Of a DNA stretch of 64,000 nucleotides, positions 53,779-64,000 are shown one piece after another. Each line of letters starts with the position of its first letter. Within the stretch, counting starts at the first letter, position 1. The stretch is from an uncultured Clostridia bacterium (GTDB taxonomy: Bacteria > Bacillota > Clostridia > TANB77 > CAG-508), in assembly GCA_928721565.1 (NCBI GenBank), contig OV788638.1:1485219-1549218 (forward strand), written 5' to 3'. Below the pieces are notes generated by a model. The model was not told the origin of the DNA and did not search any database. It saw only the letters and a program-made list of their open reading frames with translations. The position numbers were made by a program, and so were the translations under genes.

Positions 53779-54627
53779 TTACAATATAATATCTCTTTTA
53801 AGCAAATTATTTTTAACAGTTCCAATTCCTATAAAATGTTCATTATTATAAATTTTATATACTCCATCAGGCAATAGCCATGTTAATTGTACACCATTTA
53901 AAAATAATTGCAACTTTTTTTCATTTAAATTAATATTTTTATTTTGTCTAAAATAATCTTCTATTGTAATACATATTTGTTTTTGTTCTAATTCTTCTAT
54001 TGTTATTGCATCTTCTATTTTAAACTCTCCTACTTGAGTTCTATTAAGTTCTTTCATATATCCTACTGTTCCAAGCTTTTCTGCAATACTTTCACATAAT
54101 GTTCTAATATATGTTCCTTTTGAGCATTGAACTTTAAATTCAATTTGTTTATTTTGAGAGTCTATCTTTATTATTTCTAATCGATAAATCTCTATTGTTC
54201 TTGGCTCAATCTCTATTTTTTGACCATTTCTGGCATATTCATAAAGTTTTTTTCCATTAACTTTTATGGCAGAATACATTGGTGGCCTTTGTTGTTGCTT
54301 TCCTATAAATGTTCTAAAAATATTTTGCACATGTTGTATTTCAAAGCATGTTTCTGGTACTAACTTTGTTTCTATTATTTTTCCCTCTACATCAGCAGTA
54401 TCTGTTTTTTCGCCAAGTTGTAATACTGCCTCATATGTTTTATCATGATTTATTATGTATTTTGATATTTGTGTTCCCTTTCCAATTAATAATGGTAATA
54501 CTCCTGTTGCATTTGGGTCTAAAGTCCCTGTATGTCCAACTTTTGAATTTAATACTTTTTTTGCTTTTCTTACAATGTCATGTGACGTACAATTTTTAGG
54601 CTTATTTATTATTATTATTCCATCCAT
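53779..54627 (-). CDS. truB: tRNA pseudouridine-55 synthase TruB
   Basis: A 282-residue enzyme making pseudouridine 55 in the T-loop of tRNAs. The N-terminal core has GIIIINKPKNCTSHDIV, KVGHTGTLDPNATGVLPLLIG (catalytic Asp in GTLDP), YEAVLQLGEKTDTADVEG and RPPMYSAIKVNGKKLYEYAR. The start at 54627 is two bases from the end of nrnA and has only a weak ribosome site, suggesting translational coupling. Part of the rbfA-nrnA-truB run. Confidence 0.96.
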   Translation of the reverse strand: MDGIIIINKPKNCTSHDIVRKAKKVLNSKVGHTGTLDPNATGVLPLLIGKGTQISKYIINHDKTYEAVLQLGEKTDTADVEGKIIETKLVPETCFEIQHVQNIFRTFIGKQQQRPPMYSAIKVNGKKLYEYARNGQKIEIEPRTIEIYRLEIIKIDSQNKQIEFKVQCSKGTYIRTLCESIAEKLGTVGYMKELNRTQVGEFKIEDAITIEELEQKQICITIEDYFRQNKNINLNEKKLQLFLNGVQLTWLLPDGVYKIYNNEHFIGIGTVKNNLLKRDIIL

Positions 54628-54628
54628 T

Positions 54629-55588
54629 TTATTTTTTTAATCCTTGTTTTACCGTATTTATAACTTTATTTTTAGCTTGCTCTAAATTTCCACTAAGGAA
54701 GCATCCAGCAGCTCCTCTATGGCCTCCTCCACCAAGTAACATACATATATCAGATACATTTACTGTTTCGTGTGAGCGTAAAGAAGCTTTGTATCCATTA
54801 GCTCCTTCTTTTTCTTTTAGTAGTATAGCAACTTCTACATCTTCAATATCACGAATCATTTCAACTAGTCCTTCGTCATCTCCCATTTCTGCATTAGTTT
54901 TTTCATAATCATCTATGTTTAAATATGCAAAGGCTATTTTTCCATCTTCGAAAAATTGCAATCTATTATAAATTATTTTTTCTAATTCACAGTGTGCTTT
55001 ACTTTTCTTTCTTAATGCAATTCTACAAATTTCTTTAATTTTTGCTCCTTTTCGAACTAGTTCTGCAGCAAATTCAAATGTTTCTGGGCTAACTCCACCC
55101 CATTGAAATCCTCCAGTATCAGTAATAATTCCTGTTAAAATACACGTTGCAAGCTCTTTTGTTATTTCTACTCCGTAATATTCAAACATAGCAATTAATA
55201 CCTGACAACATGCAGGTGCAACTGGATCAACATAATTTAAATCAGCAAACATTCCATTAACTGAATGATGGTCTATTTGAATTGTCTTTTTAGCTGGTTC
55301 AAAATATTCTTTTCCTCCTACTAATCTTTTTAAGTCTGTACAATCCACTGATATTGCCAAATCATAAGGTTCTTTTTGTCCTTTTTCTAATATCTTTTCT
55401 GCTCCTGGTAAAAATTTAAAATCCCTTGAATATTCTGGTATTATAACATCTACTTTTTTTCCTAATTGTTCTACTGCATGCATCACTGAAAGAGAGCTGG
55501 CTACAGCATCTCCATCAGGTGATTCATGAGATAAAACTACAATTGTATCTGCTTTTTTTATTTCTTCTAATATATCATCTAATGTCAT
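54629..55588 (-). CDS. nrnA: Oligoribonuclease/pAp phosphatase NrnA (DHH-DHHA1)
   Basis: A 319-residue manganese-dependent phosphodiesterase that degrades nanoRNA and 3'-phosphoadenosine 5'-phosphate. The DHH domain has LSHESPDGDAVASSL, AISVDCTD and the namesake IDHHSVN; TGIITDTGGFQW follows. The DHHA1 domain has GGGGHRGAAGCFL. Start 55588 behind GGAGGAAATAAT, only two bases from rbfA. Confidence 0.95.
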   Translation of the reverse strand: MTLDDILEEIKKADTIVVLSHESPDGDAVASSLSVMHAVEQLGKKVDVIIPEYSRDFKFLPGAEKILEKGQKEPYDLAISVDCTDLKRLVGGKEYFEPAKKTIQIDHHSVNGMFADLNYVDPVAPACCQVLIAMFEYYGVEITKELATCILTGIITDTGGFQWGGVSPETFEFAAELVRKGAKIKEICRIALRKKSKAHCELEKIIYNRLQFFEDGKIAFAYLNIDDYEKTNAEMGDDEGLVEMIRDIEDVEVAILLKEKEGANGYKASLRSHETVNVSDICMLLGGGGHRGAAGCFLSGNLEQAKNKVINTVKQGLKK

Positions 55589-55590
55589 TA

Positions 55591-55962
55591 TTAATTATTT
55601 CCTCCATTATCTTTGTTTTTCATTATATCATTTAAGATACTATCTATTCTAGCTCCATACTCTAAAGATTCATCTAATTCAAACACTAACTCTGGAGTAT
55701 TTCTTAAATTTATTCTTTTAGCTAATTCTGAACGTAAATATCCAGAAGACTTTTTTAATCCTGTTAAAGTTTCTTTTACATTTTTTGAGTTCAAAATGCT
55801 GACAGATACTTTTGCATATTTTAAATCTGGTGTAACTTTAACTCTAGTAACACTAACCATTCCTGTAACACTAGGTTCTTTTAAATCAAAGCTAATTATT
55901 TGACTAAGTTCTTTTCTAAATTCTTCATCAATTCTTCCTTGACGGTTATTGTTCTTTGGCAT
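55591..55962 (-). CDS. rbfA: Ribosome-binding factor A
   Basis: A 123-residue KH-type 30S maturation factor. Conserved segments are RIDEEFRKELSQIISFDLKEP, VSVTRVKVTPDLKYAKVSVSI, LKKSSGYLRSELAKRINLRNTPELVFELDESLEYGARID. The start was set to the ATG at 55962, where AAGGGAGGAAC precedes it. It is the last intact gene before the damaged region on its right. Confidence 0.95.
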   Translation of the reverse strand: MPKNNNRQGRIDEEFRKELSQIISFDLKEPSVTGMVSVTRVKVTPDLKYAKVSVSILNSKNVKETLTGLKKSSGYLRSELAKRINLRNTPELVFELDESLEYGARIDSILNDIMKNKDNGGNN

Positions 55963-56005
55963 TTGTTCCTCCCTTCTATACAAAATGTACCCTTACTTAT
56001 TTTAT

Positions 56006-56234
56006 TTATCTATATGTTTCATTTCGAGCATCAGCTATAGTTCTAGTTGTATTTATTTTTTCTTCTCTATATTCTCGTCAGCTTTCCTAACAGCTTCTCT
56101 ATATGCTTCATTATTTACTTCATCTATTGAAATCTTTCTGCTAGATTTTTTTACTTTTTCATATATAGCTTGACTTGCTCTTATACTTTCTAAAAATCCT
56201 TGCGAGTTTGATTATTATTTGACATGTTACTCAT
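56006..56234 (-). CDS. Small charged protein between infB and rbfA, frameshifted
   Basis: An ATG at 56234 (or 56225, better spaced from AAAGG) reads a short Asn-rich start and then hits TAG. Adding one T in a T5 run continues the frame as LESIRASQAIYEKVKKSSRK and a helical tail (NEAYREAVRKADE). A second shift would extend it through REEKINTTRTIADARNETYR to a stop at 56006. No family recognised. Its reality is supported by the natural amino-acid composition, but the exact sequence is unsafe. Confidence 0.4.
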
Positions 56235-56247
56235 ATCCTTTCAATAT

Positions 56248-59217
56248 CTATCTCTTAATTTCTTCCATAATATAAGCTTCAATAATATCTCCTTCTTTGA
56301 TATCATTGTATTTTTCAATTTGGATACCACATTCATATCCTTTAGCAACTTCTTTAGCATCATCTTTAAATCTCTTTAATGATGCAAGTTTACCATCATG
56401 TATAACAACATTATCACGTAATACTCTAACTCCTGCATTTCTTTCAAGTTTTCCATCTAATACATATGCACCTGCAATTGTTCCAACATTTGATATTTTA
56501 AATGTTTGTCTAACTTCTGCATTTCCTATTATATGTTCTTCATATTTTGGTGCAAGCATACCTTTCATAGCAGATTCTACATCTTCTATTGCTTGGTATA
56601 TTACAGAATATTGTTTTATTTCTACTTCTTCTTTTTCTGCCATACTCTTTTGCATTTGGCATTGGACGTACATTAAATGCTATTATTATTGCATTTGAAA
56701 CTTTTGCAAGTGTTACATCTGATTCTGTAACAGCTCCTGCAGCAGCATGAATTACTTTTACTTTTACTTCTTCATTTGCTAATTTTTCCATTGATTGTTT
56801 TATTGCTTCAACAGATCCTTGAACATCTGCTTTTACAATTAAGTTAAGTACTTTTAAGTCTCCTGCTTCCATTTGACTAAATAAATTATCTAATGTTACT
56901 TTGCTCATAGCATTTATTGCATTTTCTCTTTCTTGACGTTTTCTCTTTTCTATTAAGTGTTTAGCTGTTTTTTCATCTTTTACTTCATAGAATATATCTC
57001 CAGCTTGTGGAACTTCTGTTAATCCCATTATTTCTACTGGTGTAGATGGTCCGGCTTTTTTTACTTTTTTACCTTTTTCATCTGTCATACTTCTTATTCT
57101 ACCTATTGATGAACCTACAACTATTGTATCTCCAACATCAAGTGTTCCTCTTTGTACAAGCATTGATGCAATTGCACCTCTTCCTTTATCAAGTCTTGCT
57201 TCTATTACTACACCTTTTGCTTGTTTATTTGGATTTGCTTTTAATTCTAATACATCAGCTTCTAATAATACCATTTCTAATAATTGATCTATATTTTCAT
57301 GTTTTTTAGCTGAAATTGGCACAAATATTGTGTCTCCACCCCATTCTTCTGGTACTAATTCATATGCCATTAATTCTTGTTTTACTTTATCAATATTTGC
57401 ATCTGGTAAATCAATTTTGTTTATAGCAACTATTATAGGAATTCCAGCTGATTTAGCATGATTTATAGCTTCTACTGTTTGTGGCATTACACCATCATTT
57501 GCTGCAACAACTAATATTGCTATATCTGTTATTTGAGCTCCTCTTGCTCTCATTGCTGTAAATGCTTCGTGTCCTGGTGTATCTAAGAATGTAATTTCTC
57601 TATCATTTACTTTTACTTTATATGCACCTATATGTTGTGTAATTCCTCCAGCTTCGCCTTCGATTACATTTGTTTGTCTTAACTGCATCTAATAATGATG
57701 TTTTACCATGATCTACGTGTCCCATTACAACTACTACTGGTGGACGTACTTCTAAGTCTTCTTCTCTATCTTCAGAATCATCAAATAAAATGTCTTCTTC
57801 TGTTATTGTTTCCTTTTTGTTTACTTTTACTCCAAATTCATCAGCAATTAATGAAGCTGTATCAAAATCAATCTCATTATTGATTGTTGCCATTACACCA
57901 TATCCAAGTAATTTCTTTGATTACTTCTGCAGTTGTTTTCTTTAATTCAGCTGCAAAATCTTTTACTGTTATTGTTTCAGGAATTGTTATTTCTTCTAAT
58001 TTAAAGATTTTTTGTTTATTACGATTTTCATCATTTTTGCTTACTTTTTTCTTTCCTTTTTTACCTCTTTGTGTTGTTAAATCATAATAATCTAACATTC
58101 CACCGTCTTGGTCATCAAACATATTAGATAAGCTATCTGTTCTTTTTAAGCCTTTTAATTTATGTTCATTAATTTCACCACTTTGATTGTTTCTTCTTGA
58201 TTTACTTGATTTTTTATTCTTATTATCGTCAAATCTGCTATTTTGTTTTTGTTTATCTATTGATTTGCTTATATTCTCTTGCATGTTCTTTTTCGACATT
58301 TTCAGCACCCATTATATCTTTGATATTTTTTTCAATTCCTTTTCATCTAATGGTCTATTTCCACCATATCTTGATTTCCATCCAAATCTTGGATTTCCAC
58401 CTTGTCTATTTCTATTATCAAATCTTCACCATTATTGATTTTGGTCTATTTTTATCAAATCTAGGTCTATTTCCATTGTTTGAGAATTTCTTCAAAATTA
58501 CGATTTCCATTGTTGTTGATTTCTATCATTGTTAAATCTATTTTATTTTGGAAATTCTATTTTGATTATTATTTCTAAATGATTATTTTGCCATCTCTAT
58601 TGTTTTGCTTAAATTCTATTACTGTTTATTCTTTATTGGATTAGACATTTTGATTTTTTTTTCTGCGAACTTAACCTTGTTTTCTTTTTCATTCTATATT
58701 CTTCTTTTTTCATTTCAACATCCATTTTATTTTCTTTTACTTCTACCTTTTCTTCAACTTTTTGAGTCAACTACATCTCTTCCTTCTTTTTTCTACTTCT
58801 TTTTTGATTCCAAATAATTCATCAACTGTCATTGGCTTAGATGGTTTATTTCTATAAACAATATTATAATCTTTATTCTTTTCTTTCAACAAATCCTACA
58901 TTATTATTTTTCTTTTCTTCTTTTTTATTTTCTTCTTGTGGCTTGTTATTTCATCATTTATTATAACTTCTCTTCTTATAATAACTGGTGTATCATTGTT
59001 TTCTGTTTTGTTTTTTCAACATTTGGCTTTCTTTTCTTCCGGTTTTTTATTAGTTTTCTTAGCATTTTCTTTAATTTTTTCTGCCTCATCTTCATCAACT
59101 GAACTCAAATGGCTTTTTGCATTTATGTTCAACTTCTCTAGCAATTTCTAATACTTCTTTACTGGTTAAGTTCAATTCCTTTGCTATATCATATAATTTT
59201 ATCTTACCCAATAACAT
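56248..59217 (-). CDS. infB: Translation initiation factor IF-2, broken by several frameshifts
   Basis: Pieces in all three frames assemble into one IF-2. The N-terminal [20 protein letters not shown] is followed by a long Asn/Arg/Gly/Lys-rich linker, [10 protein letters not shown], and [21 protein letters not shown]. The G domain has [34 protein letters not shown] and AINKIDLP, and the C-terminal domains include [33 protein letters not shown] and [17 protein letters not shown]. Breaks visible in the C-terminal two thirds are single extra bases near 56644, 57680 and 57912, with more at about 58.3-59.1 kb. IF-2 is essential, so these are most likely sequence errors. The start near 59217 follows AGGGGGTG. 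Confidence 0.9.
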
Positions 59218-59241
59218 CACCCCCTGCTTTATTTTCTCATA

Positions 59242-59491
59242 CTATTTTCTTATTTCGTCATATATCTCATCATCTATCTTAATATCTAGTGCTTTATCTA
59301 GTTTTCTTGCTTTTCTTTAGCCTTTTCAAAGCACTCCATATCATAAACAAATATAAGCCCCACGGCCTGGTTCTCTTCCATTCTGCATCTACTTTAATAA
59401 TATTTTCTTTATTTTTAACTATTCTTAAAAGTTCATTTTTGTTTTTCTGTTTTCTACACACTGTACATGTTCTTTGTGGTATATTTTTCAC
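59242..59491 (-). CDS. ylxR: YlxR/RnpM RNA-binding protein, frameshifted
   Basis: Starts MKNIPQRTCTVCRKQKNKNE at 59491, the DUF448 signature with its CxxC, then ELLRIVKNKENIIKVD. The expected GRGAYIC core is found only after a frame change, and the C-terminal part (YDMECFEKA, then KLDKALDIK and DDEIYDEIRK) lies in two further frames, so at least three indels fall within 200 bases. YlxR modulates RNase P in Bacillus and sits between nusA and infB, as here. Confidence 0.8.
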
Positions 59492-59522
59492 TATTTCCTC
59501 CTAGTTTTATTCATTTTATTCT

Positions 59523-60628
59523 TCAGATCTCTTCATCAGTAGTATTCATCTGCTCTTCTGCCTTTTTTGCTAACATCTCTCTAAATTGTGATTCTGATTT
59601 TATATCTATTTTCCATCCTGTTAATTTTGCTGCTAATCTTGCATTTTGACCAGCTTTTCCTATTGCTAATGATAATTGGTCATCTGGAACTATTACTTGT
59701 GCAAATTTTTCTTCTTCTTTTATATCAACTGCCATAATTTGTGCTGGTAATAATGCTGATGATATAAATATACTTGGATCTGCATTCCATTCAATTACAT
59801 CTATTTTTTCTCCATGTAATTCATTTATTACATTTTGAATACGAATTCCTTTTTGTCCTACACATGAACCTACTGGGTCTATGTTTTCATCTGGTGAATA
59901 TACTGCAACTTTACTTCTTAATCCCGGATCTCTTGATACACTTTTTATTTCAATTAATCCTTCATATATTTCAGGAATTTCAAATTCTAGTAGTTTTCTT
60001 ACAAAGTCTGGATGTGTTCTTGATATTATAGCTTGTGGAACACCTTTTTCTCCTCTTTCAACATCAACTACATATCCTTTTATTTTGTCATTTACATGAT
60101 AATGCTCTCTGTTGGAATTTGGTCTTTTGCTAACATTATTCCTTCAAGCTTTCCTAAATCCATAACTACAATGTGTTTATCAGCTTTTTGAATTAGTCCA
60201 GAAACTATTTCTCCTTTTCTTTCATTATATTCATTAAATACCATATTTCTTTCTGTTTCTCTTAATTTTTGAATTATTACTTGTTTTGCTGTTTGTGCTG
60301 CTATTCTTCCAAAATCTCTAGGTACTATTTCTACTTCAACACTATCTCCTAAATTTAATTCTTTGTTAATTTTTCTTGCATCTTCTAAACTAATTTCTAA
60401 TGCATCATCATTTGCTCTTTCCATTACTTCTTTTATTGAAAAAACATGTGTTGCTCCTGTTTGTTCATCCATTTTTACATCTACATTTTCTAATGCATCA
60501 AAATTTCTTTTATATGCTGTTATTAATGCTGTTCTTATTGATTCTAATAATTCCTCTTTTTTTATTCCTTTTTCTTTTTCTAGTTCTTCTAATGCTAATA
60601 TTAATTCTTTGTTATCAATTGCTTTCAT
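59523..60628 (-). CDS. nusA: Transcription factor NusA, one frameshift
   Basis: The N-terminal domain ([37 protein letters not shown]) starts at the ATG at 60628. The S1 domain follows ([25 protein letters not shown]), then at about 60105-60112 one base appears to be missing and the frame changes to [20 protein letters not shown]. The KH domains continue intact ([50 protein letters not shown]) to the stop at 59523. Length 1106 is one base short of a multiple of three. NusA controls pausing, termination and antitermination. Confidence 0.92.
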
Positions 60629-60783
60629 TTTTTATAATCAATCCTTTCTTTTCTCTCAAATTAATTTATCAATTTTCTTTTATGAAATGTCAAATTAATT
60701 TTGATCATCCAACGTCGAAAATTATTTTACATTCATAAATTCTATATTAATTTTCCTATCAGTTTTTATTGCTATTTTTTTCT

Positions 60784-61186
60784 TCAATTACTTTCAATTG
60801 TTATTGTTTCTTCGTCAAATCCTTTTAATTCTCCAATATAATTCTTGTTTCCGTTTTCATCTTTTTTAAATAGTTTAGCTTCAACTTGACTTCCTATATT
60901 TTGTGCTAAATGGCTATCTTTTCTTAAGACTCTTTCAATTCCTGGTGATGAAACCTCTAAGAAATATTGTTCTTTAATGTAGTCTAGCTTCATCTAATAA
61001 CATCATTAATCTCATTGCTTACTTTTTCGCAGTCATTTAAATCGATTCCGTTTGGGCTGTCAATATAATATTCTTAAATAATAATTTGGTCCTTCTTTGG
61101 CATATTCTACATCATATAGGCTGTATCCTATATTCTCTATTTTGCTCTTTTAGTAGTTCTTCTACCCTTTCTTCTATTTTTGCCAT
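60784..61186 (-). CDS. rimP: Ribosome maturation factor RimP, frameshifted
   Basis: The ATG at 61186 follows AGAGGAGG and reads MAKIEERVEELLKEQ. By changing frames it continues YSLYDVEYAKEGPNYYLRI, YIDSPNGIDLNDCEKVS and EINDVI, then the open 69-codon end containing the family hallmark FLEVSSPGIERVL. At least three single-base breaks lie between 61150 and 60990. RimP assists 30S assembly and precedes nusA in most Firmicutes. The 155 bases between it and nusA hold no gene. Confidence 0.85.
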
Positions 61187-61225
61187 ATAGTCCTCCTCTT
61201 TCTTTTATTCTCCTCATTCACGATT

Positions 61226-61263
61226 GAAGAGTAGGATTTGCTCCTACTCTTCTGCGTTTTTTT
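61226..61263 (+). terminator. Terminator-like hairpin between mutS and rimP
   Basis: Perfect 10-base stem GAAGAGTAGG / CCTACTCTTC with a seven-base loop, followed by TGCG and T7 on the plus strand. Genes around it are on the minus strand, where no U-tract follows, so its role is unclear. Confidence 0.5.
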
Positions 61264-61349
61264 ATGTTCTTTTATATTATACCCAATTTTTGCCATAAAA
61301 TCAAGGGTTTTAAAGAATTTTTTATGTATTTTTCCATTTATAAATATTT

Positions 61350-64000
61350 TTATTTCATTTTCTCCTTAATTCTCACCAAAGTATTAAGAGCATCAATAGG
61401 AGTAAGTTCATTCAAATCAACCTTATCAAGTCTCATGTGCAATCTCAGCTAATTTAAAATTAAACATATCAAATTGACCTTCAACCACTTTTTTATTTTC
61501 CTTTTTTTGCTTTTTTACCAGTAAGCATACTTTTTCTTTCCAAAGTTCTTAAAATTTCGTCAGCTCTTTTTGTAACAACTTTAGGTACACCTGCTAAGAC
61601 GAGCTACATGGATACCATAACTTTCATCTGTTCCACCTTCAACAATTTTTCTTAAAAAGATAATGTCTTCACCTTTTTCTTTTACTGCAATTGAATAATT
61701 CTTTATTCCTTCTTGCTTGTCTGCAAGTTCTATTAATTCATGATAATGTGTTGCAAATAATGTTTTTGCTCCACATTTTTCTTTATCTGCAATATATTCT
61801 GCAACAGCCCATGCAATAGATAAGTCCATCATATGTTGATGTTCCTCTACCTATTTCATCTAATATAACTAAACTGTTTTCTGTTGCTTCTTTTAAGTAT
61901 TGTTGCAACTTCCATCATTTCTACCATAAATGTACTTTGTCCCATACTTAAATCATCTGATGCACCAACTCTTGTAAAGATTTTGTCTACTACTCCAATT
62001 TGTGCTTCTGTTGCTGGTACAAAACTTCCCACTTGTGCCATTAATGTAATTAATGCTACTTGCCTCATATATGTAGACTTACCAGCCATATTAGGTCCTG
62101 TTATTATTGCTAAGTCTATCTCCATCTTTATCAAGATATGTATCATTTGGTACAAAATTTCCGCTTCCTATCATTTTTTCAATTACAGGATGTCTTCCTT
62201 CTTTTATGTTAATAATTCCATCATCTTTTACAACAGGCATACAATAATTCATATCTTCTGCGACTTGTGCAAATGAAGCTAAAACATCTAGTGTTGATAC
62301 TACATTTGCTGTTTTTTGCAATCTTTTTATATTTTTAGCAATTTCTGTCCTTATTTCTACAAATGCATTATATTCAAGGTTTACTAACTTTTCTTCTGCT
62401 CCTAAAATTTGATTTTCTATTGTCTTTAATTCTTCTGTTATATATCTTTCTCCTGTTGTTAATGTTTGTTTTCTTATAAATCTTTCAGGTACTTGTGATA
62501 CAAATGATTTTGAAACTTCTATATAATATCCAAATACTTTGTTATATCCAACTTTTAAAGTTTTAATTCCTGTTTTTTCTTTTTCATCTGCTTCTAATTT
62601 TGCAAGCCAAGTCTTTCCTTCTGTTGATGCTCTTTTTAATGTATCTATTTCTTCATCATATCCAAGTTTTATTATTCCACCATCTTTTATTGTCATAGGC
62701 GGATCTTCTACAATTGACTTTATCTATTAATTCAAATATATCTTTTAATTCATCTAAATTTTCATATAATTCTTTCAATTTATCTGATTGACACATCTTC
62801 TAAAACACTTTTTACTTCTGGTAATCTTTCTAATGAATTCTTTAAGTGTTATCATATCTCTTGCATTTGCATTACCATAAGCCATCTTTCCTGCTAGACG
62901 TTCTATATCATATACCTTTTTTAATGTTTCTGTAATATCTCCTCTAAGCATCATATTATCTTTTAATTCTTTTACCGCATCTAATCTTTCTTGAATATCT
63001 TTAACATCCAAAAGTGGATCATTTAACCATCTTCTTAACATACGTCCTCCCATTGATGTTGATGTTTTATCTAATACCCAAAGTAGATGTTCCTTTTTTG
63101 CTTTTATCTCTCATTTTTTCAGTTATTTCTAGATTTCTTCTTGCATTTATATCTAATGACATATATTTTGACAAACTATAAATTGTTATTGTATTAATAT
63201 GTTCTAAGCTTGTCATTTGAGTTTCATTTAAATATTCTAATAATGCATTTATTGATTTAACAGCTAATGGCTTCTTTCTTTTAGATTTCCTACTTCTCTT
63301 TTATTTTCAATTATATTGTAATCTAATTGATAAGTTTCCAACATCATCTGTAAAGAATTTATCACTAAATCTACTCATATACATAGAAAATCTTTCACTT
63401 ATTTTATCATTTCTTCTTGGCATTCAAACATCATAGAATTTGCAATTATTTCTGATGGAGCAAATCTTGCTATTTCATCTAATAATAGTGCAAAATTATT
63501 TTCGCCTTTGATTTCACTACTATAAAATTCTCCTGTTGAAATGTCACATACACTTATTCCAAAATAAATTCCAGTTTTGCATATACACATTATATAATTG
63601 TTTTTCTTTTCTTCAAGCAGATTGACTTTCTACTATAGTTCCAGGTGTTAAGATTCTTATTACACCTCTTTTTACTATTCCTTTTGCTGTTTTGGGGTCT
63701 TCTAGTTGTTCACATATTGCAACTTTATATCCTTTTTCTATTAATTTTGATGCATACACTTCTGCTGCATGATGTGGAATTCCTGCCATTGGTGCTCTTT
63801 CTGGTAATCCACAATCTTTTCCTGTTAATGTTATTTCTAGTTCTCTTGCAGCTATTAATGCATCTTCAAAAAACATTTCATAAAAGTCACCTAATCTGTA
63901 AAATAATATGCAATCATTGTATTGCTTCTTTTGTTTCTATATATTTTTGCATCATTGGTGATATAACTGATCTATCTTCAATTTCTGCTATTGTTTGTGC
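61350..64000 (-). CDS. mutS: DNA mismatch repair protein MutS, partial and repeatedly frameshifted
   Basis: Fragments in all frames assemble into MutS, which recognises mismatches: [12 protein letters not shown] at the right edge, [75 protein letters not shown], then the ATPase [51 protein letters not shown] and ending [19 protein letters not shown] at 61350. The start is beyond 64000. About eight frame breaks occur in 2.6 kb. MutL at 6-7.6 kb is intact. Confidence 0.9.

Noticed and set aside
1..64000. CRISPR arrays or rRNA genes
   Set aside because: No regularly spaced direct repeats with unique spacers and no rRNA-like sequence were seen; the ACCGGT-core repeats are dispersed dimers, not arrays.

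Overview
The window is from a low-GC, spore-forming member of the Clostridia, probably an uncultured gut-type lineage. Evidence: very AT-rich DNA, strong GGAGG ribosome sites, sigma-A promoters with 17-bp spacers, the spore-coat operon cotJA-cotJB-cotJC, a YtvI-like sporulation permease, LPXTG/sortase anchoring, a CIRCE element, and Firmicutes gene orders (mutS / rimP-nusA-ylxR-infB-rbfA-nrnA-truB; tig-clpP-clpX). Almost everything is on the minus strand. Plus-strand genes are cotJABC, guaA, a 134-aa gene before guaA and a 30-aa Asn-rich ORF.

Layout. 0-5.8 kb: a surface operon read leftward, with a dockerin-bearing glucosaminidase, two cohesin-domain membrane or wall proteins (one LPKTG), a sortase and a partial membrane protein. 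5.9-12.9 kb: mutL, an unknown protein, two adjacent Ham1-family nucleotide pyrophosphatases, a pepC remnant, and clpB under a CIRCE-controlled promoter. 13-18.2 kb: an accessory block (YhcG-type nuclease, a large HELLH metallopeptidase-like protein, hypotheticals) ending at tRNA-Tyr and tRNA-Met. 18.3-26.2 kb: oleate hydratase, cotJABC, a MATE transporter fused to a cytidylate-kinase-like domain, a histidine phosphatase with a structured leader or ncRNA, and a broken DUF3800 gene. 26-38 kb: secA, a ClpX-like AAA+ protein next to a beta-CASP nuclease, a DUF1980-like protein, a YtvI-like permease, a rod-like RNA candidate, a CBS protein, a kinase-ParB fusion, and guaA. 38-44.8 kb: accessory genes (RNA ligase, DUF4143 ATPase, large serine recombinase, hypotheticals). 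44.9-55.6 kb: murD-cmk, a candidate type I toxin-antitoxin locus, clpX, clpP, tig, polysaccharide deacetylase, metG, truB, nrnA. 55.6-64 kb: rbfA, infB, ylxR, nusA, rimP, mutS, mostly broken by single-base frameshifts. Because these genes are essential, the breaks are most likely sequence errors.

Two systems stand out. The first is the sortase-cohesin-dockerin operon, which could tether a peptidoglycan hydrolase to the cell surface through a cohesin-dockerin contact. The second is a compact locus at 47.0-47.3 kb: a 33-residue hydrophobic peptide gene with its own promoter, facing a perfect sigma-A promoter for a short antisense RNA, both ending at one shared bidirectional terminator. A third theme is a family of about 31-bp imperfect palindromes with an ACCGGT core, present at six intergenic sites and as tandem dimers at five of them.

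The original start codons were re-chosen by ribosome-site evidence for several genes (rdgB, clpB, the YhcG nuclease, ohyA, cotJC, the MATE fusion, the kinase-ParB fusion, cmk, rbfA and others). All homology statements come from motif recognition by eye; no search was run.
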